Shown piece by piece: positions 7,981 to 15,200 of a stretch of DNA of 15,779 nucleotides (position 1 is its first letter; each line of letters starts with the position of its first letter). Both the position numbers and the translations under genes were made by a program. The notes under the pieces are model-generated. The model was not told where the DNA came from. It made no database searches and was given only the letters and a program-made list of their open reading frames with translations. The stretch comes from Lachnospiraceae bacterium (lineage in GTDB: Bacteria > Bacillota > Clostridia > Lachnospirales > Lachnospiraceae): NCBI GenBank assembly GCA_014804495.1, contig JAAUZS010000172.1:1-15779 (forward strand). Reading direction: 5' to 3'.

Positions 7981-8076
7981 TGCGTTGATTTGTATATATT
8001 GTACAACGGACGGTTTGAAAAAGTGAGATTTGCAATTTCTTAAACTAAGATACAGAAGAAAGGAATGGACATAAAC

Positions 8077-8922
8077 ATGAGTCATATTATACTTGGCACA
8101 GGAAATTATGCGAAAATTCCGTATTTTTTTGATAAAACTTATGTAAACTTATATTCGCTTGAGGAACTTTGTTATTGCCTTGTGGAAAATGCAGAGTTTG
8201 TAGATAATAGTATTACAGGTGATAAACTGACGGATTGGTTAGGCGGGCAGTGCGGATTGACCGAGCTTGCACATACGCTTCAAGCTTTGACAAATAAGAA
8301 AGCATCAGCGGACGTATATGTGGGAACGATATTAGAGTATGCGGGTCTGTATTCCCAGGAAGTAATTGAGCATACTGAGATGGTGATAAGGAATAACGCG
8401 GACTTAAGTCCATATGAGAAACAGAAAGCAAAGGCAGACTATATGCTGCAGAATAAGCATTATACACTTGCATTGGAGCGGTATGACGAACTACTTGCAA
8501 GGCTGCCGGAGGAGAAAAAAGAACTGAAGGGGAGTCTGCTTCATAATATGGGAGTAATATATGCAAAACTTTTCATGTTTGAACTTGCACAGGAAAAATT
8601 CATGGATGCATACAGGGCAGGCGGAAATCCCGAAAGCCTTGAGCAGTTTCTGGCAGCACGGAGAATGCAGGATAGTGACAGTGAGTATGTTGATTATATT
8701 GCAGAACATCCCGAACTTCATGAGGTGTCTATGCAGATTGAGCATATGGTAGAACAGGCGGCAGAGCAGTTCGATGCTACACAGGTAAGCAGGATGCTTT
8801 TTACATTGAAAGTGTGTAAGGAAGAAGGAGGACTTGCTGCCGGTAACATGGCATATTATGATGAAATAGAGAAATTAACCGATGAACTAAAAGATGCGTA
8901 TAGGGAGAAGCTGAACAGGTAA
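8077..8922 (+). CDS. TPR-like protein of unknown function
   Basis: A 281-residue cytoplasmic protein with no signal peptide or TM segment. The N-terminal ~100 residues (SHIILGTGNYAKIPYFF, then NLYSLEELCYCLVENAEF) are not recognised. Residues 110-190 form TPR-like helix pairs: QKAKADYMLQNKHYTLALERY, then LLHNMGVIYAKLFMFELAQEKF and AYRAGG. The C-terminal third is helical and charged. I prefer the ATG at 8077 to the in-frame ATG at 8065, because the GAAAGGA site abuts 8065 with no spacer but lies 12 nt before 8077, and the preferred start gives a natural MSHIILGTG beginning. It is separated from the Hsp70-like gene by a repeat-bearing gap and from the next gene by only 7 bp, so those two are likely co-translated. 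TPR modules usually mediate protein contacts, here plausibly with the other cluster proteins (inference). Confidence 0.75.
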   Translation: MSHIILGTGNYAKIPYFFDKTYVNLYSLEELCYCLVENAEFVDNSITGDKLTDWLGGQCGLTELAHTLQALTNKKASADVYVGTILEYAGLYSQEVIEHTEMVIRNNADLSPYEKQKAKADYMLQNKHYTLALERYDELLARLPEEKKELKGSLLHNMGVIYAKLFMFELAQEKFMDAYRAGGNPESLEQFLAARRMQDSDSEYVDYIAEHPELHEVSMQIEHMVEQAAEQFDATQVSRMLFTLKVCKEEGGLAAGNMAYYDEIEKLTDELKDAYREKLNR

Positions 8923-8929
8923 AAAGATT

Positions 8930-10132
8930 ATGGGATTGTTTAAAAAAATAATAAAAAAGTGGAATAAACTTATATCGAATTCGGATTATGAAGATGATGA
9001 ATATTGGGACGAAGATGAATATTCGGAAAATGCGCAGGAAGTAAGGATTAAGGATTTTGATAACAGCGAACTGCGTGGAGAATATGTGCGCAACTGTCTG
9101 GAAAAAATATCGGAAGCTTCTAAAGAGATGGAAAATCTTGATTATGAGTATAATCTGGTAACTTCATATCTGGAGGACATGGAGGAAATCGAGGCGCTTC
9201 CGGAAGATGAAATGGACTACTTAAAAAACTGTGCCAAGAGAGTGGAAATGCTGCAGGACAGCAGGGATGATTTCGTAGAGAGAAAACGCCAGATGAGTGA
9301 CGAGCGTTTCTACCAGATGGAGCGGATGATTGATGAGATTGAAGAGGGGAGAGTCAAGCTTAGAGAGGCAGAGAACTATCAGGAATTGGTGAAGAAGGAT
9401 TTAAGCCGTTTAGACGGTGAGAAACATGCCTATCTTTATCGTAAAAAAGAAGTGATAGGCGTTCTGGCTGATACAAAGGGCATGGCAATTATATGTGTGA
9501 CGGCGTTTGCTCTGTGTTTCGTACTTCTTCTGATGCTGCAGTTCTTATTGGAGATGGATACACAGGCGGGCTGTCTGATTACGGCAGGAGCGGCTGCAAT
9601 TGCAATTACAATTATTTATATAAAACATATGGATGCCAGAAAAGAACTCAAACGGGTAGAACTTGGAATAAACAAGCTGATTCTGTTACAGAACAGGGTA
9701 AAAATAAGGTATGTTAATAACAAGAATCTGCTTGATTATCTGTATCTGAAATACAATGTAGAAAGCTCGGGTGAACTTGAAGCACTGTGGCAGAAGTACG
9801 CAAAAGAGAAAGAGGAGAGAGAAAAGTTCAGGCAGGCGGAGATAGAGCTTGACGCTGCCCAGCAGGATCTTCTTAAGATGCTTAAAAGGTATAAAATAGC
9901 TTATCCGGAAGTCTGGCTGCATCAGACTGAGGCAATCCTTGACCATAGGGATATGGTGGAAATCAGACATAGCCTGATAATAAGAAGGCAGTCACTGCGT
10001 AAACGAATAGAATATAACAAAGAAACCGTGGCGGGAGGTGCGCAGAAAGATATTAAGGAACTTGTTCAGCGCTATCCGAAATATGCCAGAGAAATTCTCG
10101 AAACAGTTGAAAAGTATGAGGAAAGTATGTAG
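8930..10132 (+). CDS. Coiled-coil protein with two transmembrane helices, function unknown
   Basis: A 400-residue protein. It opens with a basic amphipathic stretch (GLFKKIIKKWNKLI) and a very acidic patch (20-33, EDDEYWDEDEYSE). Residues 45-175 are charged helix with coiled-coil character. Two adjacent hydrophobic helices follow at about 185-207 and 213-231, separated by a short EMDTQ turn. Residues 235-400 are again long charged helices. The hairpin topology would put both coiled-coil arms on the same side, probably cytoplasmic given their charge and the lack of a signal peptide. It starts 7 bp after the TPR-like gene, with only a poor ribosome binding site (CAGGTAAAAAG), consistent with translational coupling. 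It is the only membrane protein of the cluster and so a possible anchor (inference). No family is recognised. Confidence 0.75.
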   Translation: MGLFKKIIKKWNKLISNSDYEDDEYWDEDEYSENAQEVRIKDFDNSELRGEYVRNCLEKISEASKEMENLDYEYNLVTSYLEDMEEIEALPEDEMDYLKNCAKRVEMLQDSRDDFVERKRQMSDERFYQMERMIDEIEEGRVKLREAENYQELVKKDLSRLDGEKHAYLYRKKEVIGVLADTKGMAIICVTAFALCFVLLLMLQFLLEMDTQAGCLITAGAAAIAITIIYIKHMDARKELKRVELGINKLILLQNRVKIRYVNNKNLLDYLYLKYNVESSGELEALWQKYAKEKEEREKFRQAEIELDAAQQDLLKMLKRYKIAYPEVWLHQTEAILDHRDMVEIRHSLIIRRQSLRKRIEYNKETVAGGAQKDIKELVQRYPKYAREILETVEKYEESM

Positions 10133-10169
10133 AATATTCATATAACCAATTACGAAACTATCATCACAG

Positions 10170-10252
10170 GTCACGAACTTAGTCAAAATAAACAAAAACG
10201 AAGCTCACCGCAAGCGAAATCGCTCCTTATTTTGTTCATTTTGACTAAGTTC
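10170..10252 (+). repeat. Intergenic palindromic repeat copy B
   Basis: A near-perfect inverted repeat: 23-nt arms at 10175-10197 (GAACTTAGTCAAAATAAAC...) and 10230-10252 match at 22 of 23 positions. The 32-nt centre can form a smaller AGC/CGC hairpin. The left half and centre are shared with copy A (7924-7980). It follows the last cluster gene by ~40 bp and precedes purC. It has no T tract typical of a terminator, although it might still stop or process transcripts. No coding capacity; it resembles a small palindromic element of the REP/MITE kind (inference). Confidence 0.8.
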
Positions 10253-10321
10253 TGGTTGTTGAAATAGAGGTATGTAATTGCTTAATTAATACACAATAAA
10301 AGAGAGGAAAAGGTAACAACA

Positions 10322-11026
10322 ATGAAAAAACTGGAACAGCTTTATGAAGGAAAAGCAAAAAAGGTATTTACGACGGAAGACCCTGATGTTTTAATCGTGG
10401 ATTACAAGGACGATGCAACGGCATTCAATGGAGAGAAAAAGGGAACGATTGTCGGAAAAGGCGTAATCAATAACAGAATGACCAACCATGTTTTCCAAAT
10501 TCTGGAAAAAGAAGGCGTTCCAACGCATTTCATTGAGGAATTAAGCGATAGGGAAACAGCAGTTAAAAAAGTTGAAATAGTTCCGCTTGAAGTAATTATC
10601 CGTAATGTGGCGGCAGGAAGTTTTTCCAAAAGGCTCGGTGTTCCGGAGGGAACTCCTTTTGCTGAACCGACTATTGAATTCAGTTATAAAAACGACGAAC
10701 TCGGCGACCCGCTGATCAACAGTTACTTTGCGGTAGCGCTTAAGCTTGCGACATGGGAAGAAATTGAGACGATTAAGAAATATGCTTTTAAGGTAAATGA
10801 AGTGCTGAAAAATTACTTCTTGCAGGCAGATATCAAATTGATTGATTTCAAGATTGAATTCGGACGCTATCACGGACAGATCATTCTGGCTGACGAGACG
10901 AGCCCTGATACCTGTAGATTGTGGGATGTACATACAAATGAAAAACTGGATAAAGACCGCTTCCGCAGAGATTTAGGAAATGTTGAGGAAGCATATAACG
11001 AAGTGTTCAAGAGACTCGGACTGTAA
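10322..11026 (+). CDS. purC: Phosphoribosylaminoimidazole-succinocarboxamide synthase (SAICAR synthetase)
   Basis: A 234-residue cytoplasmic enzyme, close to the usual 235-240. It joins CAIR and aspartate with ATP to give SAICAR in purine synthesis. [10 protein letters not shown] (7-16) is the nucleotide-binding N-terminal loop. [17 protein letters not shown] follows at 35-51. The two family signatures are intact: [15 protein letters not shown] (86-100) and LIDFKIEFG (173-181). [13 protein letters not shown] (121-133) and [14 protein letters not shown] (189-202) complete the active site. The ATG is preceded by GAGAGGAAAAGG. The gene is 27 bp upstream of purB, whose product acts on SAICAR, so the two are very likely one operon. 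The promoter is not clear; TTGAAA at 10259-10264 with TTAATT at 10282-10287 (17-bp spacer) is a weak candidate. No purine riboswitch motif is seen upstream. Confidence 0.97.
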   Translation: MKKLEQLYEGKAKKVFTTEDPDVLIVDYKDDATAFNGEKKGTIVGKGVINNRMTNHVFQILEKEGVPTHFIEELSDRETAVKKVEIVPLEVIIRNVAAGSFSKRLGVPEGTPFAEPTIEFSYKNDELGDPLINSYFAVALKLATWEEIETIKKYAFKVNEVLKNYFLQADIKLIDFKIEFGRYHGQIILADETSPDTCRLWDVHTNEKLDKDRFRRDLGNVEEAYNEVFKRLGL

Positions 11027-11053
11027 TCGAAAACTCAAATGGAGGATGGCGTT

Positions 11054-12505
11054 ATGAGTACAGATAAATATGTAAGTCCGCTATCGGAAAGATATGCAAG
11101 TAAGGAGATGCAGTATATCTTTTCACCGGATATGAAATTCAGGACTTGGAGGAAGCTGTGGATTGCCTTGGCGGAGACGGAAATGGAACTGGGGCTTAGC
11201 CAGAACGGTAAACCTGTTATTACTAAAGAACAGATTGACGAACTGAAAAGCCACGCTGAGGATATCAATTATGATGTTGCGAAGGCAAGAGAAAAAGAAG
11301 TACGCCACGACGTTATGAGCCATGTGTATGCTTATGGGCAGCAGTGCCCGAAAGCGGCAGGCATCATACATCTGGGCGCGACGTCATGTTATGTCGGAGA
11401 CAATACTGATATTATCGTAATGACGCAAGCTTTGAAACTGGTAAAAAAGAAACTGGTGAATGTGATTGCGGAGATTTCTGGGTTTGCCGACAAATATAAA
11501 GACCTTCCGACGTTAGCCTTTACCCATTTTCAGCCGGCACAGCCTACGACAGTAGGGAAAAGGGCGGCTCTGTGGGCTCATGAATTCTGCCTTGACTTAG
11601 AAGACCTCGATTATGTGATTTCGACTATGAAACTGTTAGGCTCCAAAGGAACTACAGGCACGCAGGCGTCATTCTTAGAATTATTCAACGGCGACCAGGA
11701 AACAATTGATAAAATTGACCCGATGATTGCTAAGAAGATGGGATTTGAAAAATGCTATCCTGTATCGGGACAGACTTATTCGCGTAAAGTAGATACAAGA
11801 GTCTGCAATGTTTTGGCAGGAATTGCCGCATCAGCACATAAGATGTCAAATGACATCAGACTGCTGCAGCATTTAAAGGAAGTGGAGGAGCCTTTTGAGA
11901 AGAGCCAGATTGGTTCGTCCGCAATGGCATACAAGCGCAATCCGATGAGAAGCGAAAGAATCGCCTCATTGTCCAGATTCGTCATGGTGGATGCTCTTAA
12001 TCCTGCCATTACTTCCGCAACACAGTGGTTTGAAAGGACGTTAGATGATTCCGCTAACAAGAGACTTTCCATTCCGGAGGCATTTCTGGCGGTTGACGGT
12101 ATTCTCGATTTGTGTCTGAACGTAGTGGACGGATTGGTAGTATACGATAAAGTCATCACCAAGCGCCTGATGAGCGAACTGCCCTTCATGGCGACTGAAA
12201 ATATCATGATGGATGCCGTTAAGATGGGCGGAGACCGTCAGGAGCTTCACGAGAGAATCCGCGAGCTGTCCATGATTGCCGGCGCTAACGTGAAGAAGGA
12301 AGGAAAAGAGAATAACCTCTTGGAGCTTATAGCAGATGACCCGGCATTTAATATGAATCTGGAAGACCTGCAAAAGACCATGGATCCTTCTAAATATGTA
12401 GGCCGCGCACCATTGCAGGTGAAAAAATTCATAGAAGAGGTAGTAAAACCTATTTTAGAGGAAAATAAGGAACTACTTGGCGTGAAGGCGGAAATCAACG
12501 TGTAA
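11054..12505 (+). CDS. purB: Adenylosuccinate lyase
   Basis: A 483-residue cytoplasmic enzyme of the fumarate lyase superfamily, of the longer ADSL type. It releases fumarate from SAICAR (to AICAR) and from adenylosuccinate (to AMP). Visible sites: RHDVMSHVYAY (84-94), HLGATSCYVGDNTD (106-119), THFQPAQPTT with catalytic His158, and the superfamily signature GSSAMAYKRNP (287-297) on the flexible loop carrying the catalytic Ser. Ala stands where GSSxMPYKRNP is common, which still fits G-S-x2-M-x2-K-x-N. Start choice: an in-frame ATG at 11039 exists, but its own first bases form GGAGG (11041-11045), ideally spaced 8 nt before the ATG at 11054, so 11054 is preferred. It lies directly behind purC. 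A large palindrome follows 18 bp after the stop. Confidence 0.96.
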   Translation: MSTDKYVSPLSERYASKEMQYIFSPDMKFRTWRKLWIALAETEMELGLSQNGKPVITKEQIDELKSHAEDINYDVAKAREKEVRHDVMSHVYAYGQQCPKAAGIIHLGATSCYVGDNTDIIVMTQALKLVKKKLVNVIAEISGFADKYKDLPTLAFTHFQPAQPTTVGKRAALWAHEFCLDLEDLDYVISTMKLLGSKGTTGTQASFLELFNGDQETIDKIDPMIAKKMGFEKCYPVSGQTYSRKVDTRVCNVLAGIAASAHKMSNDIRLLQHLKEVEEPFEKSQIGSSAMAYKRNPMRSERIASLSRFVMVDALNPAITSATQWFERTLDDSANKRLSIPEAFLAVDGILDLCLNVVDGLVVYDKVITKRLMSELPFMATENIMMDAVKMGGDRQELHERIRELSMIAGANVKKEGKENNLLELIADDPAFNMNLEDLQKTMDPSKYVGRAPLQVKKFIEEVVKPILEENKELLGVKAEINV

Positions 12506-12523
12506 GTTTATATACAGTTGTTA

Positions 12524-12659
12524 GCGTAAGGCACATATATTAATATATAAGGTCCTGTGATGGCGCCGGTCCTTATGCGCTGTATTTTAGCGCATTAGTA
12601 CCGCTGCGCCTGAACCGGAGCGAAAGCGCACCTTATATATTAATATATGTGCCTTACGC
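12524..12659. repeat. 136-bp element with perfect 30-bp inverted arms between purB and purA
   Basis: Arms at 12524-12553 (GCGTAAGGCACATATATT...) and 12630-12659 (...ATATGTGCCTTACGC) are perfect inverted copies over 30 bp. The 76-nt centre holds a second inverted repeat (12568-12581 against 12589-12602, 12 of 14 matching, loop 12582-12588) and further short pairings (CCGGT at 12566-12570 with ACCGG near 12614-12618). There is no transposase or coding frame and no clear flanking duplication. The structure fits a MITE-like non-autonomous element or a large structured 3' end; the lack of a T tract argues against a simple terminator. It fills most of the ~320-bp gap between purB and purA; the rest is AT-rich and contains the purA promoter and leader. 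Confidence 0.85.
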
Positions 12660-12705
12660 CTGCCATACATTTTACTTATTCTTTATATTTTTTTACAAGT
12701 GTAGA

Positions 12706-12734
12706 TTGTAATATGATGGAAAATGTTCTATAAT
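12706..12734 (+). promoter_or_regulatory. Promoter of purA
   Basis: TTGTAA at 12706-12711 and a perfect TATAAT at 12729-12734 have a 17-bp spacer. Transcription would begin near 12741, giving an ~84-nt leader. The promoter lies outside the palindromic element, so purA and the regulator gene behind it can be expressed independently of purC-purB. Confidence 0.65.
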
Positions 12735-12755
12735 CATAAAGTAAGAAACACTTTA

Positions 12756-12782
12756 AGCAGGTTTTTTACAAACCTGCTTTTT
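12756..12782 (+). terminator. Terminator-like hairpin in the purA leader (candidate attenuator)
   Basis: A perfect 9-bp stem (AGCAGGTTT at 12756-12764, AAACCTGCT at 12770-12778) with a 5-nt loop runs into TTTTT (12778-12782). It begins about 15 nt after the predicted start of transcription and ends 42 nt before the purA ATG. A small upstream pairing (AAAGT 12738-12742 with ACTTT 12750-12754) precedes it, but I cannot draw a convincing antiterminator. It may attenuate purA, or end read-through from purB. Confidence 0.7.
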
Positions 12783-12824
12783 GTGTGTAACTCTTTAATG
12801 TATAAGAATACGGAGGGTAAATTT

Positions 12825-14117
12825 ATGGTAAAAGCAATAGTAGGCGCTAACTGGGGAGATGAAGGAAAAGGTAAAATGACCGATATGCTGGCTAAAGAAG
12901 CCGATATAGTAATCCGCTTTCAGGGAGGAGCCAACGCAGGTCATACAATCATAAATAATTATGGAAAGTTTGCGCTCCATACACTGCCGTCAGGTGTGTT
13001 TTATGATCATACCACAAGCATCATCGGCAATGGTGTGGCGTTAGATATTCCGACACTTGTAGATGAAATTAAATATATCACGGACAGGAATGTACCGATG
13101 CCTAAACTTCTGGTGTCAGACAGATGCCAGATTGTGATGCCTTATCATAAACTGTTCGACCAGTATGAGGAGGAAAGGCTTGGCGGAAAATCTTTCGGCT
13201 CAACTAAGTCGGGAATTGCACCATTCTATTCAGATAAATATGCAAAAGTAGGTTTTCAGGTCAGCGAGCTTTTTGATGAAGAGCTGTTAAAAGATAAGGT
13301 AGAGAGAATCTGCGAGACCAAGAATGTTTTGTTGGAACATCTGTATCACAAGCCGTTGATTGATACGGCCGAGCTGCTGGAAACCCTGCATCAGTATAGG
13401 GACATGGTGGAACCTTATGTTTGCGATGTTTCGGCTTATCTGGATAAGGCGCTTAAAGAGGGTAAAACTATTCTGTTAGAGGGACAGCTTGGTACTCTTA
13501 AAGACCCAGACCACGGTATTTATCCGATGGTAACGTCTTCTTCCACCCTGGCAGCTTACGGTGCGATAGGCGCAGGGCTTCCGCCTTATGAAATAAAGCA
13601 GATAGTTACGGTTTGTAAAGCATATTCTTCCGCAGTAGGAGCAGGAGCTTTTGTATCAGAGATTTTCGGGGACGAAGCGGATGAGCTAAGACGCCGTGGA
13701 GGAGATGGCGGTGAATATGGTGCGACTACAGGAAGACCCAGACGTATGGGATGGTTTGACTGCGTTGCTTCAAAGTACGGATGCAGATTACAGGGCGCTA
13801 CCGACGTAGCGTTTACGGTACTGGATGTACTTGGATATCTTGACGAGATTCCGGTCTGCATCGGATATGAAATAGACGGTGAAGTGACTACGGACTTCCC
13901 TGTTACGGCTAAACTTGAGAAAGCAAAGCCTGTACTTAAAAAACTTCCGGGATGGAAATGTGAAATACGTGATATTAGAAACTATGAAGACCTTCCGGAA
14001 AAATGTCGCAATTATATAGAATTTATAGAAGAGCAGATAGGATATCCGATTACTATGATTTCAAACGGACCCAGCCGTGACGATATTATTATTCGTAAGA
14101 GCCCGTTAAGCAGATAG
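12825..14117 (+). CDS. purA: Adenylosuccinate synthetase (divergent clostridial type)
   Basis: A 430-residue cytoplasmic enzyme (usual length ~425-435) that joins IMP and aspartate using GTP, the first step toward AMP; PurB then makes AMP. Conserved: NWGDEGKGK (9-17) with catalytic Asp12, NAGHT with His40, GNGVALD (68-74), FEG-like LLEGQLGT (217-224), DHGIYPMVTSS, and GATTGRPRRMGWFD (299-312). Several usual motifs are altered: GSTKSGIAPFYSDK for the GTTGRGIGPAYEDK-type loop, QLG for AQG, and TVLD where guanine-recognising TKLD is normal. The frame stays open from an ATG at 12723, but that ATG lies in the -10 region and the extension would cross the leader hairpin. The ATG at 12825 has GGAGGG at 12812-12817, 7 nt away, and begins with the family's VKAIVGANWGDEG. 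It is followed 19 bp later by a lacI-type gene. Confidence 0.93.
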   Translation: MVKAIVGANWGDEGKGKMTDMLAKEADIVIRFQGGANAGHTIINNYGKFALHTLPSGVFYDHTTSIIGNGVALDIPTLVDEIKYITDRNVPMPKLLVSDRCQIVMPYHKLFDQYEEERLGGKSFGSTKSGIAPFYSDKYAKVGFQVSELFDEELLKDKVERICETKNVLLEHLYHKPLIDTAELLETLHQYRDMVEPYVCDVSAYLDKALKEGKTILLEGQLGTLKDPDHGIYPMVTSSSTLAAYGAIGAGLPPYEIKQIVTVCKAYSSAVGAGAFVSEIFGDEADELRRRGGDGGEYGATTGRPRRMGWFDCVASKYGCRLQGATDVAFTVLDVLGYLDEIPVCIGYEIDGEVTTDFPVTAKLEKAKPVLKKLPGWKCEIRDIRNYEDLPEKCRNYIEFIEEQIGYPITMISNGPSRDDIIIRKSPLSR

Positions 14118-14136
14118 CGGATACAGGTAAAATGGT

Positions 14137-15156
14137 ATGGTTTCAATTAAAGAAGTGGCGCGTCGCTGCGGCGTATCCGTTGCTACAGTCAGCAAAGCGC
14201 TGAATGACAAAAGCGATATCGGAGAAGAAACCAAAAGAAGAATCCGGAAAATCGCGGATGAGATGGGATATCTCCCTAATGCCACCGCCAGAGCGCTGCG
14301 CTTGAAGAGAAGCTACAGTATAGGCGTATTAATTGGGAATGAAGAAGGTACCGGTCTGACCGATGAGTTCTTTCCCAAAGTGCTGAATTCTTTAAAAAAG
14401 GCCGTGGAAAAAAGAGGGTATGAAATTACCTTCATAAATAAAGAAATCGGAAATCATACCATGACATATCTGGAACATTGCAGATACCGCGGAGTGGACG
14501 GAGTAGTACTGGCATATGTAAAATATTGGGAACCGGAAATAATGGAACTGTTAGAGAATGATTTTCCTGTAGTAACGGTTGACTATGTTTTTGATAAAAA
14601 AACATCGGTCTGCTATGATTATGCACAAGGAATTAAGGATCTGGTCAAATATATTTATGAGAAGGGTCATAGGAAGATAGCATATATACATGGGGAAAAC
14701 GTGAAATATGTCGGAACTACAAAAGAGCGCGTAGAAAGTTTCTATAATACAATGGCTGAGCTGGGACTTAAGGTGCCTGAAGAATATGTAAAAGCGGGAG
14801 AATACTTAAATTTTCGCAAAGCGGGACGATTGACAGCACAGCTTATGGATCTGCCCGACCCGCCTACCTGTATTATGTATCCTAATGACTTTTCTGCGCT
14901 TGGCGGAATGGGAGAAATATTAAAAAGAAAACTTGTGATTCCTAATGATATATCCATTGCGGGCTATGACGGAATACCGGTGTCAAAGGCAATGACTCCT
15001 GAGCTTACTACACTGGAACAGGATTTAGACAAGATGGGTGATGCAATTGCACAGAACATAGTCGAACTTATTGAAAATCCTGCGAATACAGAGCCTAAAA
15101 GGATTTTGATACAAGGCAGGGTATTACAGGGCGGTTCAGTAGGAAAACTTATATAA
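14137..15156 (+). CDS. LacI/GalR-family transcriptional regulator
   Basis: A 339-residue DNA-binding regulator of normal family length. Residues 3-22 (SIKEVARRCGVSVATVSKAL) are the LacI helix-turn-helix, GYLPNATARALRLKRS (44-59) is the hinge region, and about 61-335 form a periplasmic-binding-protein-like sensor domain (SIGVLIGNE, RGVDGVVLAYV, GHRKIAYIHG, PTCIMYPNDFSALGGMGEI, SIAGYDGIPVSKAMTPELTTLEQD). The Asp in IAGYDG is at the usual effector-proximal position. The start has AGG about 9 nt upstream. It lies 19 bp behind purA and shares its promoter unless a hidden one exists, and it ends at its own terminator. Whether the ligand is a sugar or a purine cannot be told from the sequence; PurR of E. 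coli is a LacI member, but Clostridia usually use other purine regulators. Confidence 0.93.
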   Translation: MVSIKEVARRCGVSVATVSKALNDKSDIGEETKRRIRKIADEMGYLPNATARALRLKRSYSIGVLIGNEEGTGLTDEFFPKVLNSLKKAVEKRGYEITFINKEIGNHTMTYLEHCRYRGVDGVVLAYVKYWEPEIMELLENDFPVVTVDYVFDKKTSVCYDYAQGIKDLVKYIYEKGHRKIAYIHGENVKYVGTTKERVESFYNTMAELGLKVPEEYVKAGEYLNFRKAGRLTAQLMDLPDPPTCIMYPNDFSALGGMGEILKRKLVIPNDISIAGYDGIPVSKAMTPELTTLEQDLDKMGDAIAQNIVELIENPANTEPKRILIQGRVLQGGSVGKLI

Positions 15157-15160
15157 TAAA

Positions 15161-15200
15161 GACCGTTTGGAGGTTGTTGTTACTCCAAGCGGTCATTTTG
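15161..15200 (+). terminator. Rho-independent terminator of the purA-lacI unit
   Basis: A 12-bp stem with one G-T pair (GACCGTTTGGAG 15161-15172, CTCCAAGCGGTC 15183-15194), loop 15173-15182, followed by ATTTTG. It begins 4 bp after the lacI-type stop. Preceding As could let it act on both strands, but no minus-strand gene is seen nearby. Confidence 0.85.

Noticed and set aside
8065..8076. Alternative upstream ATG for the TPR-like gene
   Set aside because: The GAAAGGA site directly abuts it, leaving no spacer, whereas it is suitably spaced for 8077.
11039..11053. Alternative upstream ATG for purB
   Set aside because: Its first bases form the GGAGG site for the ATG at 11054; no ribosome binding site precedes 11039.
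12524..12659. Insertion sequence or simple terminator
   Set aside because: No transposase frame fits in 136 bp, and no T tract follows either arm; MITE-like or structural is the most that can be said.
12723..12824. 34-residue N-terminal extension of PurA from an upstream ATG
   Set aside because: The ATG lies in the promoter -10 region, the extension crosses the leader hairpin, and the ATG at 12825 has an ideal GGAGGG site and the normal family N-terminus.
12506..12824. Purine riboswitch upstream of purA
   Set aside because: The three-way-junction consensus of purine riboswitches is not recognisable; the structure present is a long simple palindrome and a short terminator hairpin.
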